Assembly (NCBI GenBank): GCA_034190295.1
Contig: JAXHSW010000007.1
Location: 29,386-93,385, forward strand
Direction of reading: 5' to 3'
Length of the DNA stretch: 64,000 bases
Source of the DNA: Okeania sp034190295
GTDB lineage: Bacteria > Cyanobacteriota > Cyanobacteriia > Cyanobacteriales > Microcoleaceae
A model generated the notes under the pieces. The model searched no databases. It was not told the DNA's origin and saw nothing but the letters and a program-made list of their open reading frames with translations. The stretch's first letter is position 1. Every line of letters starts with the position of its first letter. This document shows positions 56,209-64,000 of this stretch, one piece after another. Position numbers and translations under genes: made by a program.

Positions 56209-57085
56209 TACTGCTCCAAATATATTTTTTTAGTTTTGTTTTTGATTAAATAAACTTAAATATAAGTCACCTAAAATATATGAATAATTTCTAAGAGATT
56301 GTTTGTTATTTGAGATACAAAGCACTTTATATCTAGAACAAAAAGGGCAGTAAATATTATCAATATAAAAGAGCTGAAAATTTAAAGTTTACCTCTAGCA
56401 AAAAAATAGCGATCGCTCTTACCAATGGATAATTGATAATTAATCCCCAAAGGTTTAAAGCTTCTTATGAGCAAGGATAAAAAAGTGCCCAAGAGATTTC
56501 CTTATATTCAATTCCGTAACGGTTAAAACCCGAGGGAATTATCCATTATTAATTATCCATTATCAATTAAGGAACTGAATCCTTACGAATTACTGAAAAA
56601 TAATTTCAATGAATTTATGACTGTTTTATAGTCTAACCAATAAATTTTTACCAAGTAGATATCAAGGATAATTAGCGGTGATTTTTGTCACAATTTTTGC
56701 TCGCTGCATTTCTAAACAAAACTCCATAATTATCTTTTCTTTTGCGGGTTTAATACCCCACTATCAAAGCTATGCTTTATAAACATCTTTCTTAACATAA
56801 AATTTGACAAAATAGACAAGTTATATGTATATCTTGGAGCGGCTTTTTTAGGAGAAAAGTGTATTTAAAAATACATTTTTTTGAGAACTGTAGACAAGAT
56901 TTTTGCCCCCCACACTCCCCACACTCCCCACCCTTCCCCCCTCCCAACAAGGTTTTCAGGAGTTCCTTATAAGGGATAGCTATCAAAGGAGGTGCTTAAA
57001 ATTGTTTGGGGTTTGTAGACAGAGAGTGGCAGTTCTTTGACTATCAATAAGTAATTTTTCCTTCTGCCTTCTGCCTTCTTCAAAT
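56209..57085. repeat. Spacer with two interspersed repeats
   Basis: About 56420-56580 is an element with GATAATTAATCCCC and ATTATCCATTATTAATTATCC arms, related to the AATAATTACCTCTCC family. About 56770-56985 is the inverse of 32565-32770: both have AGACAAGATTTTTGCC-like and GGAGTTCCTTAT-like segments. A CCTTCTG run is at 57061-57080. No gene is present. Confidence 0.65.
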
Positions 57086-57877
57086 TTAAACTTTCTCTTT
57101 TTCACGTTCCTGTGCAAACAATTTTTCTAAACGGTCTGCCCAATTTTTCTGATTAATATTGGCATCTTGAATATAAGGAGAAATTGCGATTAACTTCATA
57201 AATAATTCATTAAAAAATGACAGTGGAAAACGCATTGGTCTCATTATGTCTAAGAATAAAACTACACGAACACCATCAGTTTCATTCCAAGCTTCATGGG
57301 GAAAAGAATCATCAAACATCATGCTTTTTCCTTCTTCCCAATGACGGGTTTCATCACCCACCCGAATGCGACATTTTTCTTTTGGTTCAGGTACTTTTAA
57401 TGCTAATAAATAACGAACAACTCCTTTGTAGGGACCTCGATGTTCGGGAATATGTTTACCAGGTAATAAAATAGAAAAGAATGCTGTTTTCATCCCCGGA
57501 ATTTTTTCAATTAAACGAGTTGTTTCTGGGCATCTTTGACAATTTTTTTCTGATTTAATACCATACCCATACATAAAAAATGTTTTCCACAAATCATCTG
57601 GGCTAGTATAATCAGCTTGGTCTGGAGAAATGTCTTGGAAATTTGGTAAATCATCTCGGTATTTGAGGAGTTCATCTAATTCTTTCCGAATCAATACCCA
57701 ATTTGCTTCTACCTCAGTGGTCCAGTCAAATTGTTTAGAGTCAAAAAATGCTGTATCGCCAATCAAGGAATATTTAGGAATTAACTTTTCATAATATCCA
57801 AGAAGTTTAACTCCAATACCATATATTAATATTCTCCTAAATTTTGCCCTGATTGTTTCTAAAGAGAATTTAACCAT
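57086..57877 (-). CDS. Aspartyl/asparaginyl beta-hydroxylase-like 2-oxoglutarate dioxygenase
   Basis: The 263-residue protein carries the jelly-roll domain shared by aspartyl beta-hydroxylase and LpxO lipid hydroxylases. Fe(II) ligands are visible in KHIPEHRGPYKGVVRYLLAL and FDDSFPHEAWNETDGVRVVLFLDIMRP, the latter with the 2-oxoglutarate Arg. A CQRCPETTRLIEKIPGM segment precedes the domain. It would hydroxylate a protein side chain or a lipid fatty acid; substrate unknown. The gene stands alone with repeats on both sides. Confidence 0.88.
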   Translation of the reverse strand: MVKFSLETIRAKFRRILIYGIGVKLLGYYEKLIPKYSLIGDTAFFDSKQFDWTTEVEANWVLIRKELDELLKYRDDLPNFQDISPDQADYTSPDDLWKTFFMYGYGIKSEKNCQRCPETTRLIEKIPGMKTAFFSILLPGKHIPEHRGPYKGVVRYLLALKVPEPKEKCRIRVGDETRHWEEGKSMMFDDSFPHEAWNETDGVRVVLFLDIMRPMRFPLSFFNELFMKLIAISPYIQDANINQKNWADRLEKLFAQEREKEKV

Positions 57878-59290
57878 AGATTTTTTCGCTTGAATTTAAG
57901 CTGTTTAGATAGTTTTTATGGAACCAGTCCAAGTTAATATAGTACACAAACTAATATTTTGGAAGTCGAGAATAATTAAAACATTTTAAAAAAATTGTAG
58001 GTTGGGTTGAGGAACGTTAGCGCCAGCTTATCCGTTAGGATAAACCCAACATCACTATTATCATTGTGTTTTACTTGGTTCTACCCAACAACTCTATTTT
58101 TATTGTCTTGGTTTTTGTTGGGTTGCGTTCTCGCTTAACCGAACCTACTCACTTATATTTTACTTGGTTCTACCCAACAACTCTATTTTTATTGTCTTGG
58201 TTTTTGTTGGGTTGCGTTCTCGCTTAACCGAACCTACTCACTTGTGTTTTACTTCGTTCTACCCAACCTACTTATTTTTATCAAAATAACATGGGTCTAA
58301 AACCCCGCCTTTTAAGGCGCAATATTTTTGGAGCGGGGCTTAAATCCCCTACTTCCCCTCCTGGGAGGGGCTAGGGGTGGGTACACTTGCTGACTTCTGA
58401 CTTCTGACTTGCAGACTTCGTTAATGTCTTGGTTTTTGTTGGGTTGCGTTCTCGCTTAACCGAACCTACTCACTTGTATTTTACTTGGTTCTACCCAACC
58501 TACTTATTTTTATTGTCTTGGTTTTTGTTGGGTTGCGCTCCGACGCTTAACCGAACCTACTCACTTATATTTTACTTGGTTCTACCCAACCTACTTATTT
58601 TTATTGTCTTGGTTTTTGTTGGGTTGCGTTCTCGCTTAACCGAACCTACTCACTTGTGTTTTACTTGGTTCTACCCAACCTACTTATTTTTATCAAAATA
58701 ACATGGGTCTAAAACCCCCGCCTTTTAAGGCGCAATATTTTTGGAGCGGGGCTTAAATCCCCTACTTCCCCTCCTGGGAGGGGCTAGGGGTGGGTACACT
58801 TGCTGACTTCTGACTTCGTTAATGTCTTGGTTTTTGTTGGGTTGCGTTCTCGCTTAACCGAACCTACTCACTTGTATTTTACTTGGTTCTACCCAACCTA
58901 CTTATTTTTATTGTCTTGGTTTTTGTTGGGTTGCGCTCCGACGCTTAACCGAACCTACTCACTTGTATTTTACTTGGTTCTACCCAACCTACTTATTTTT
59001 ATTGTCTTGGTTTTTGTTGGGTTGCGCTCTCGCTTAACCGAACCTACTCACTTGTATTTTACTTGGTTCTACCCAACCTACTTATTTTTATCAAAATAAC
59101 ATGGGTCTAAAACCCCGCCTTTTAAGGCGCAATATTTTTGGAGCGGGGCTTAAATCCCCTACTTCCCCTCCTGGGAGGGGCTAGGGGTGGGTACACTTGC
59201 TGACTTGCAGACTTGCAGACTTGCTGACTTCGTTAATGTCTTGGTTTTTGTTGAGTTGCGCTCCGACGCTTAACCCAACCTACTCACTTA
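57878..59290. repeat. Higher-order tandem repeat (~400-bp superunits of three ~89-bp units plus a palindromic spacer)
   Basis: The basic 88-92 bp unit begins GTCTTGGTTTTTGTTGGG and includes CGCTTAACCGAACCTACTC. Units start at 58104, 58194, 58426, 58514, 58606, 58824, about 58914, about 59004 and 59238 (partial). After each group comes the palindromic repeat (CAAAATAACATGGGTC, CGCCTTTTAAGGCGC, GGAGCGGGGCTTAAATCCCC) and a GACTTCT/GACTTGCA run ending CTTCGTTAAT. Superunit starts 58426, 58824 and 59238 are 398 and 414 bp apart. The array abuts the arsJ stop codon. Frames inside it are repeat artefacts. Confidence 0.88.
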
Positions 59291-60547
59291 TTAATCTCCC
59301 CCACTACCTTCCCAAACTATAGCTTTACTCGGTTGAGGATCGGGTAACTTCAAAGAAATTAAAGCTGCTGCTAACACAAACGACATCGATACCCACAAAC
59401 AACCAACTAAACCAAATATCTGATAAATTAATCCTGATAAAACAGTACCTGCAAGACGACCACCAGAATTAGCCATATAATAGAAGCCAACATTTAAAGC
59501 TACTTTCTCATCATCTGTAAATGCCAATACCAGGTAGGAATGAACCGCAGAATTAAAAGCAAACACTACACCAAACAGCATCAGTCCACTAACAATAACC
59601 CAATTAGCAGGTAAACCGAATTGTAACGCAATAGCGATCGCGCCGGGAATACCAGTTAATGTAAACGTCCAAAATTGAATAGTTTTTGATTGTGGAGGTT
59701 CACCAGAGCCAAACTTCTGTATAAGAGTCGGTGCTAAAGATTGAATAATACCATATCCAATCACCCAACAAGCCATAAATCCGCCAACCTCATAAAACGA
59801 CCAACCCAAAACACCTTCCAGGAAAACAGGTAATCCCACCACAAACCAGACATCACGGGAACCAAATAAAAAGAAGCGAGCAGCAGAAAGAATATTAATT
59901 TCCTCACTTTTAGAAAAAAGCTCCTTAAAATTCACCTTCTGCTTAATTTTCCCCATATCCTCTGGCAGCATTATGCTAGTGAACAAAATTAAAAACAATC
60001 CTCCCGCCATTATCCACAGAGTATTGACAAATCCAAATAATGTCAGTAGCGCACTACCTACAAAAAAACCAACTCCTTTGAGAGCATTCTTGGAACCAGT
60101 TAACACTGCCACCCACTTAAATAGAGATGATTCAGCATCTTCAGGCACAACTAACTTAATAGCACTTTTAGAACTCATTTTCGTTAAATCTTTAGCAATT
60201 CCAGAAAATGCTTGTGCTACCATCACATAAGACACTGCCAACCACTGCGCCCAATTTGGGTTTACCCACGAAAGCATAATTAGGGCGAATACCTGTAATC
60301 CAAGACCACTGTAAAGAGTTACTCTTAATCCAAACTGTGAACCGATCCAACCGCCGAAAAAATTAGTAAAGATGCCAAAAACTTCATAAAATAAGAACAA
60401 AAAGGCTATTTCTAGGGGAGAATAACCAATTTTGTAGAAGTATAGTAGCACCAACATTCGCAAAGCACCATCAGTGATGGTGAAACCCCAGTAAGCAAGG
60501 GTGACTAGGGCATAATTTTTTATACTAGAACTTGTTGTAGTAACCAT
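59291..60547 (-). CDS. arsJ: ArsJ organoarsenical efflux permease (MFS)
   Basis: ArsJ exports 1-arseno-3-phosphoglycerate, the unstable product formed when GAPDH uses arsenate; outside the cell it falls apart to arsenate and 3-phosphoglycerate. The 418-residue MFS protein has about twelve membrane helices and the ArsJ-like start NYALVTLAYWGFTITDGALRML, FYEVFGIFTNFFGGWIG and GIAKDLTKMSSKSAIK. I chose ATG 60547 (MVTTTSSSIKNYAL), as upstream residues are repeat-derived. The matching GAPDH is 1.5 kb upstream on the same strand, with repeats and a small ORF between. Confidence 0.92.
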   Translation of the reverse strand: MVTTTSSSIKNYALVTLAYWGFTITDGALRMLVLLYFYKIGYSPLEIAFLFLFYEVFGIFTNFFGGWIGSQFGLRVTLYSGLGLQVFALIMLSWVNPNWAQWLAVSYVMVAQAFSGIAKDLTKMSSKSAIKLVVPEDAESSLFKWVAVLTGSKNALKGVGFFVGSALLTLFGFVNTLWIMAGGLFLILFTSIMLPEDMGKIKQKVNFKELFSKSEEINILSAARFFLFGSRDVWFVVGLPVFLEGVLGWSFYEVGGFMACWVIGYGIIQSLAPTLIQKFGSGEPPQSKTIQFWTFTLTGIPGAIAIALQFGLPANWVIVSGLMLFGVVFAFNSAVHSYLVLAFTDDEKVALNVGFYYMANSGGRLAGTVLSGLIYQIFGLVGCLWVSMSFVLAAALISLKLPDPQPSKAIVWEGSGGD

Positions 60548-61572
60548 GATTTTTATTAATTTGAAGTAGCAATCAGCAATCAGCAATCAGCTTCTCAAGG
60601 TTTATAATGGGGGTTTGAATCCCCCATAAAAGGTGCACCACGCGCTTTTTCAGATATAGTGGGGGACACCGAACCCTTGAATTTTTAGCCCTCCAGCTAA
60701 ATGCTGGCAAGGGTCGCATTCCATAACGTCTAAGCTGATAGCTAGTTAAACTATTATAAAGAGAAAACAGGGAATAGGGAATAGGGAACAGGGAACCCAC
60801 CCGCGGGCCCCGACCGTGGAGGGGAATAATTGATAATTTCTGGATAATAATTGATTTGATTTTTGGAGATATCTATTGCAACCAATAAATATTTCATTAC
60901 CAAATTTTCCTCATATCTCATATCTCAAATTGCTGCATCAAACTCTTCTATTTATTGAGCTGTAAAATTACCGAACAATTAAGGTTTAAAGCCTCTCCTT
61001 TAAAGGAGAAACAAGAAAAAATTTTCATGATTAGTCAATCCTCTCCTTGAAAAGAAGAGGTAATTCGCGCATTCTTGAATTATTAATCCAAACAATACTT
61101 GTCCTCCCAATATATAGTAATTTCATTTTAGTTACATAAAAAACATTGTCGCTTTTAGGCAACAGGCAACAGGTAAGAAGGTTTGCCGAACTTTTTACTG
61201 TTAGTAAATAACTAACTCTTGTTTGACATCTCATTTAAAAACGCTATAGATATGATTCGATCGCTAAGGTAAGCATTCAGCAGTCAGCATTCAGCAGTCA
61301 GCTTTATAGAATTAAAAGTATGGGTAAAAGTCCATCACTTAATCTTAGAGCTGACAACTATTAGCGGTCAGCTTTTCGGTGCGGACTGCTGCGCAAACAG
61401 CTCTCATGTGTTTTAATGAATATAGATTTTCAACCCAGTTTTGATAGTCAGATTTAAATCGGACTCAATTAGTAAAGCTTTTATCTAAAACTAAAAGCAA
61501 TAGCTGATGGCTGATAGTTGACAGCTGTTTGCGCAGCATTCGGACCAAAATGCTTACTCGCTAAGTATTTCC
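60548..61572. repeat. Repeats between the small ORF and arsJ
   Basis: About 60566-60748 is an inverted copy of the GGTGCACC element (reads GGGGGTTTGAATCCCCC here). About 60965-61075 is an inverted AATTACCTCTTC-type element with TAAAGCCTCTCCTTTAAAGG. About 61265-61560 is bounded by GTAAGCATTCAGC and AAAATGCTTAC and shares ACTCAATTAGTAAAGC with 33870. The 67- and 75-codon frames here lie in repeats and are not supported. Confidence 0.6.
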
Positions 61573-61746
61573 TCAGTCATTTATTGTAATTCTTCTAGAG
61601 AACAATTTCTCAGAAAAGTATCGAATATATTGCGTTTCATCTCTTTCTAAATTTTTAAACAAATTATCAGTAGCAAGGAAATTCTCTATAATTGGAATTA
61701 CTCTCTGCTTAAAAATATCTTTCATCGTAATAGAAACTTCAGCCAT
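61573..61746 (-). CDS. Hypothetical 57-residue protein between GAPDH and arsJ
   Basis: Reading the minus strand from ATG at 61746 gives MAEVSITMKDIFKQRVIP..., ending FSRRITIND and TGA at 61573-61575; 58 codons. A good Shine-Dalgarno (AGGAGA, 61752-61757 complement) lies 6 bases upstream, in a leader (AAAAAGGAGAAAAATATG) nearly the same as that of the GAPDH gene. The sequence is helical and charged, without a signal or membrane segment. I do not recognise a family. It is one of the few non-repeat stretches in this 1.5 kb, which supports its being a real gene or the remnant of one. Confidence 0.55.
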   Translation of the reverse strand: MAEVSITMKDIFKQRVIPIIENFLATDNLFKNLERDETQYIRYFSEKLFSRRITIND

Positions 61747-62025
61747 ATTTTTCTCCTTTTTATTTGATTTATTTTTCCGTTTATAAGCTTGTTCAATAAT
61801 TGATAATTGATAATGGATAATTGATAATTACCTCTCCCTAAAAACGGATAGGATTGAATAAAAGGAATTTTTTTTCTTGTTTCTCCTTTAAAGGGGAGGG
61901 TTTAAAGCTTAATTATTCGGTAAACTTTTTTTCTAGTTATACAATAATCCTAAATAAGTTGTAACATTTGAGCGTAAGGGTTTGGTCTCCAAACCCAATA
62001 TCTGAACGCTTTAGAAACCAAAAAC
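61747..62025. repeat. AATTACCTCTCC-family element downstream of GAPDH
   Basis: About 61793-61925 is a well-kept copy: GATAATTGATAATGGATAA, ACCTCTCCCTAAAAACGG, the palindrome CTCCTTTAAAGGGGAG and the end TTATTCGGTAA. Confidence 0.75.
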
Positions 62026-63036
62026 CTACAAACTCAGAGCAACTTTTCGAGCTAACTCTACCATACGATTAGCATAACCCCATTCATTATCATACCAAGC
62101 CAAAATTTTCACTTGAGTTTCATCTACTACCATTGTTGAAAGAGCATCAATAATAGAAGACCGGGGGTCATCTTTATAGTCAATGGAAACTAAAGGACGT
62201 TCTTCATAACCCAAAATTCCTTTCAGTGGTTCTTGTTCAGATGCAGTTTTTAGTAAGTTGTTAATTTCTGCCACCGAAGTAGGACGAGTCACTTCAAACA
62301 CACAGTCTGTCAAAGAAGCATTTAACAAAGGAACCCGCACCGCTAAACCATTCAACTTACCCTTAAGTTCTGGGTAAATTAATGCGATCGCTGTTGCCGA
62401 ACCAGTTGTAGTCGGAATCAGTGAAAGACTTGTAGCTCTGGCGCGACGCAAATCTTTATGAGGTGCATCAACAATAACTTGAGTATTAGTATTGTCATGG
62501 ATAGTAGTAATAACTCCATGTTTAATTCCCAATCCTTCGTGAATCACTTTTACCACTGGAGCTAAACAATTAGTGGTACAAGAAGCTGCCGTGAGTAAGT
62601 GATGTTTTTCAGGTTCATAGAGATTATCGTTAACACCCATAACTACATTTAAAGCTTCTTCTTTAACTGGTGCTGCCACAATTACCTTTTTGACACCATT
62701 CTGAAAGTAAGGTTCGAGAGTGCTTGGAGTCCTAAACTTGCCAGAACATTCCAAGACAAGATCGACACCAAAATTTTTCCAAGGCACTTCACCTGGTTGA
62801 GAATATTCACTGAAACTAAGAGGTTTACCATCAATTATGACTTGTTCTCCTGCTGCTTCTACCTCCGGCAACCACCTACCATGTACAGAATCAAACTTGA
62901 GTAAATGTGCTGCTGCTGCCGTACCTCCTTTGATTTCATTAATGTGAACGAACTCTAGTTCTGGCCATTCCCAAGCTGCACGCAGTGCCAACCTTCCTAT
63001 ACGACCAAATCCATTTATTCCAATACGCGTTGTCAT
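62026..63036 (-). CDS. ArsJ-associated glyceraldehyde-3-phosphate dehydrogenase
   Basis: The 336-residue enzyme has the GAPDH NAD fold (RIGINGFGRIGRLALRAAWE), the catalytic cysteine in TAASCTTNCLAPVVKVIHE and the ends NEWGYANRMVELARKVA. The insert-like start (WPELEFVHINEIKGGTAAAAHLLKFDSVHG) fits the subgroup encoded with arsJ, not the Calvin-cycle Gap2. With arsenate it would form 1-arseno-3-phosphoglycerate for ArsJ export. The AGGAGG at 63042-63048 (complement) fixes the ATG at 63036. It is upstream of the 57-aa ORF and arsJ on the same strand. No arsR is seen in the window. Confidence 0.92.
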   Translation of the reverse strand: MTTRIGINGFGRIGRLALRAAWEWPELEFVHINEIKGGTAAAAHLLKFDSVHGRWLPEVEAAGEQVIIDGKPLSFSEYSQPGEVPWKNFGVDLVLECSGKFRTPSTLEPYFQNGVKKVIVAAPVKEEALNVVMGVNDNLYEPEKHHLLTAASCTTNCLAPVVKVIHEGLGIKHGVITTIHDNTNTQVIVDAPHKDLRRARATSLSLIPTTTGSATAIALIYPELKGKLNGLAVRVPLLNASLTDCVFEVTRPTSVAEINNLLKTASEQEPLKGILGYEERPLVSIDYKDDPRSSIIDALSTMVVDETQVKILAWYDNEWGYANRMVELARKVALSL

Positions 63037-63666
63037 ATTTTTCCTCCTTTTTCTTCCTTAAATTTAACTAGCTATTAGCTTGGACGTTCCGGAATGCGGA
63101 GCTAACAGCATTTAGCTATCAGCTAAAAATCCAAGGGTTCGGTGTCCCCCACAAGAGGAGCGAAAAGCGCGTGGTGCGCCTTTTATGGTGGATTAAAACC
63201 CCCATTATACACGCAACTAAAAGCTGAGAGCTGACCGCTGAGGTGCTGACTGCTATTTCAACTATAGCAGTGTGTGCTGGCATATTTACACATTATTTTT
63301 TGTACACCTTTTCCCTTACTGCACTTTGAGCTAGACATTGTCAGGACTTACGCACCAAGCACCATGTATAGCAAATGGCATTTGCCCTCTGCAGGTAGTG
63401 TATTATCTAAGAGTTTCGCAAGTCCTGATTGTAAATACCTGAGCGCTCATTGCTATATTTAAGGCTTGCTGAATAAATCTCAAAAGCTCATCAAGTAAAG
63501 ATTTTAGCCATTATCTGTGTGAAAAAAATACCAGTTTTTTGCTACTGGTAGCTCATGGATGTAAGGATGAAGAGCAGTTCAACAATTAATAATTAATAAT
63601 TAATAATTACCTCGAGAGTGAAAACGGATAGGATTGACTCAAAGGAATTTTTTTATTTATTATCCC
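63037..63666. repeat. Upstream region of GAPDH with three interspersed elements
   Basis: About 63066-63262 is a copy of the GGTGCACC/GGTGCGCC element. 63342-63427 is a CAGGACTTACGCA foldback, here with GCAAATGGCATTTGCCC as inner palindrome. About 63575-63666 is the left part of an AATAATTACCTC-family element that is cut at TTATCCC by the IS-ended array starting at 63667. Confidence 0.7.
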
Positions 63667-64000
63667 GGCTTTGTTGCATGAAAGTAGCGTTCTTAACATC
63701 CATTCGGCAGTTATATCGCCCAGGGAAGGCAATTATTACTATTGGACAATAGTTATTGCTCTGCTGATTCGCGATCGCCCAGGGAAGGCAATTATTACTA
63801 TTGGACAATAGTTATTGCTCTGCTGATTCGCGATCGCCCAGGGAAGGCAGTTATTACTATTGGACAATAGTTATTGCTGTGCTGATTCGCGATCGCCCAG
63901 GGAAGGCAATGATTACTATTGGACAATAGTTATTGCTGTGCTGATTCGCGATCGCCCAGGGAAGGCAGTTATTACTATTGGACAATAGTTATTGCTCTGC
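63667..64000 (-). mobile_element. Second IS-ended minisatellite element, 59-bp units, runs off the window
   Basis: The first ~55 bp (GGCTTTGTTGCATGAAAG...ATATCGCCC) are the reverse complement of the right end of the element at 23214-23997, with one difference. Then 59-bp units start (CAGGGAAGGC) at 63721, 63780, 63839, 63898 and 63957. Each has the same core stem, ACTATTGGACAATAGT, and here also a GCGATCGC (HIP1) site. No transposase is visible before the window end. Confidence 0.85.

Noticed and set aside
58429..59099. Open frames of 90-99 codons giving a repeated FVGLRSRLTEPTHL peptide
   Set aside because: They are the tandem repeat read through by chance because units near 89-92 bp keep some frames open; no ribosome site and no conserved domain.
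60598..60670. GGGTTTGAATCCCCC resembling a tRNA T-arm
   Set aside because: It belongs to the GGTGCACC repeat found four times; no acceptor, anticodon or D-arm can be folded around it.
61031..61234. 67-codon minus-strand frame between arsenate genes
   Set aside because: It consists of interspersed repeat ends and GGCAACA tandem units, with no ribosome site.
63721..64000. 59-bp repeats looking like repeat-spacer units
   Set aside because: The entire unit is conserved and the ends are IS-like; it is a minisatellite.

Overview
The window is chromosomal DNA of a filamentous, repeat-rich cyanobacterium, probably Oscillatoriales-like (Trichodesmium/Okeania/Moorena type; this placement is inference). 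The evidence is a set of photosynthesis-lineage genes (plastoquinone prenyltransferase UbiA, carotene isomerase CrtH, a PCP-reductase domain protein, a cyanobacteriochrome), many HIP1 octamers (GCGATCGC), AT-rich composition, and long intergenic stretches made of short tandem repeats and miniature inverted-repeat elements. Three 100-N blocks are assembly gaps, each inside a repeated copy. No rRNA, tRNA or CRISPR array was recognised.

Layout. 1-11 kb: housekeeping genes (ATP-grasp ligase, tpiA, folP, an ABC permease, ubiA divergent from ppx, a Uma2 nuclease). 11-18 kb: a response-regulator/PAS/cyanobacteriochrome/GGDEF protein, a 2.4 kb gene desert, a Crp/Fnr regulator divergent from an ArgRS-like DALR-domain protein, and a DCC-family thiol oxidoreductase. 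18.8-23.1 kb: a cluster of four predicted ribonucleases: a NYN-domain protein, a Swt1-type HEPN-RNase III fusion whose dsRNA-binding tail is cut by a 0.2 kb repeat, and two tandem RNase III genes, one frameshifted in a run of nine A. 23.2-24.0 kb: an 85-bp minisatellite enclosed by IS-like terminal inverted repeats. 24.5-37.7 kb: SBBP beta-propeller protein, rhodanese, crtH, upp, a glycine-rich membrane-anchored small protein with YggT, aroH/sppA and an EamA transporter. 38.2-54.3 kb: a sugar and glycan locus. On the plus strand are CDP-glucose genes (rfbF, rfbG), an RmlC-type epimerase, an RfbJ-like reductase and a TylC3-type sugar C-methyltransferase. On the minus strand is a three-gene operon of a TPR multi-glycosyltransferase (1623 aa), TviB-type dehydrogenase and TPR-GT61 (1364 aa). 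54.7-57.9 kb: GMC oxidoreductase and an aspartyl/asparaginyl hydroxylase-like protein. 58.0-59.3 kb: a higher-order repeat. 59.3-63.0 kb: arsJ, a previously easy-to-miss 57-aa ORF and the ArsJ-associated GAPDH, together an arsenate-detoxification module. The right end enters a second, inverted copy of the IS-ended minisatellite element.

How it fits together. The plus-strand sugar genes can build a CDP-linked, probably 3-C-methyl-branched 6-deoxyhexose, and the minus-strand operon supplies UDP-GlcNAc-uronate and large multi-domain transferases that could assemble a surface glycan. GAPDH and ArsJ act in sequence (1-arseno-3-phosphoglycerate formation, then export). The most unusual features are the RNase cluster, a repeat family whose end always abuts GTCAT/ATGAC and therefore start codons, and a palindromic repeat that appears to have been inserted in frame in a protein gene.
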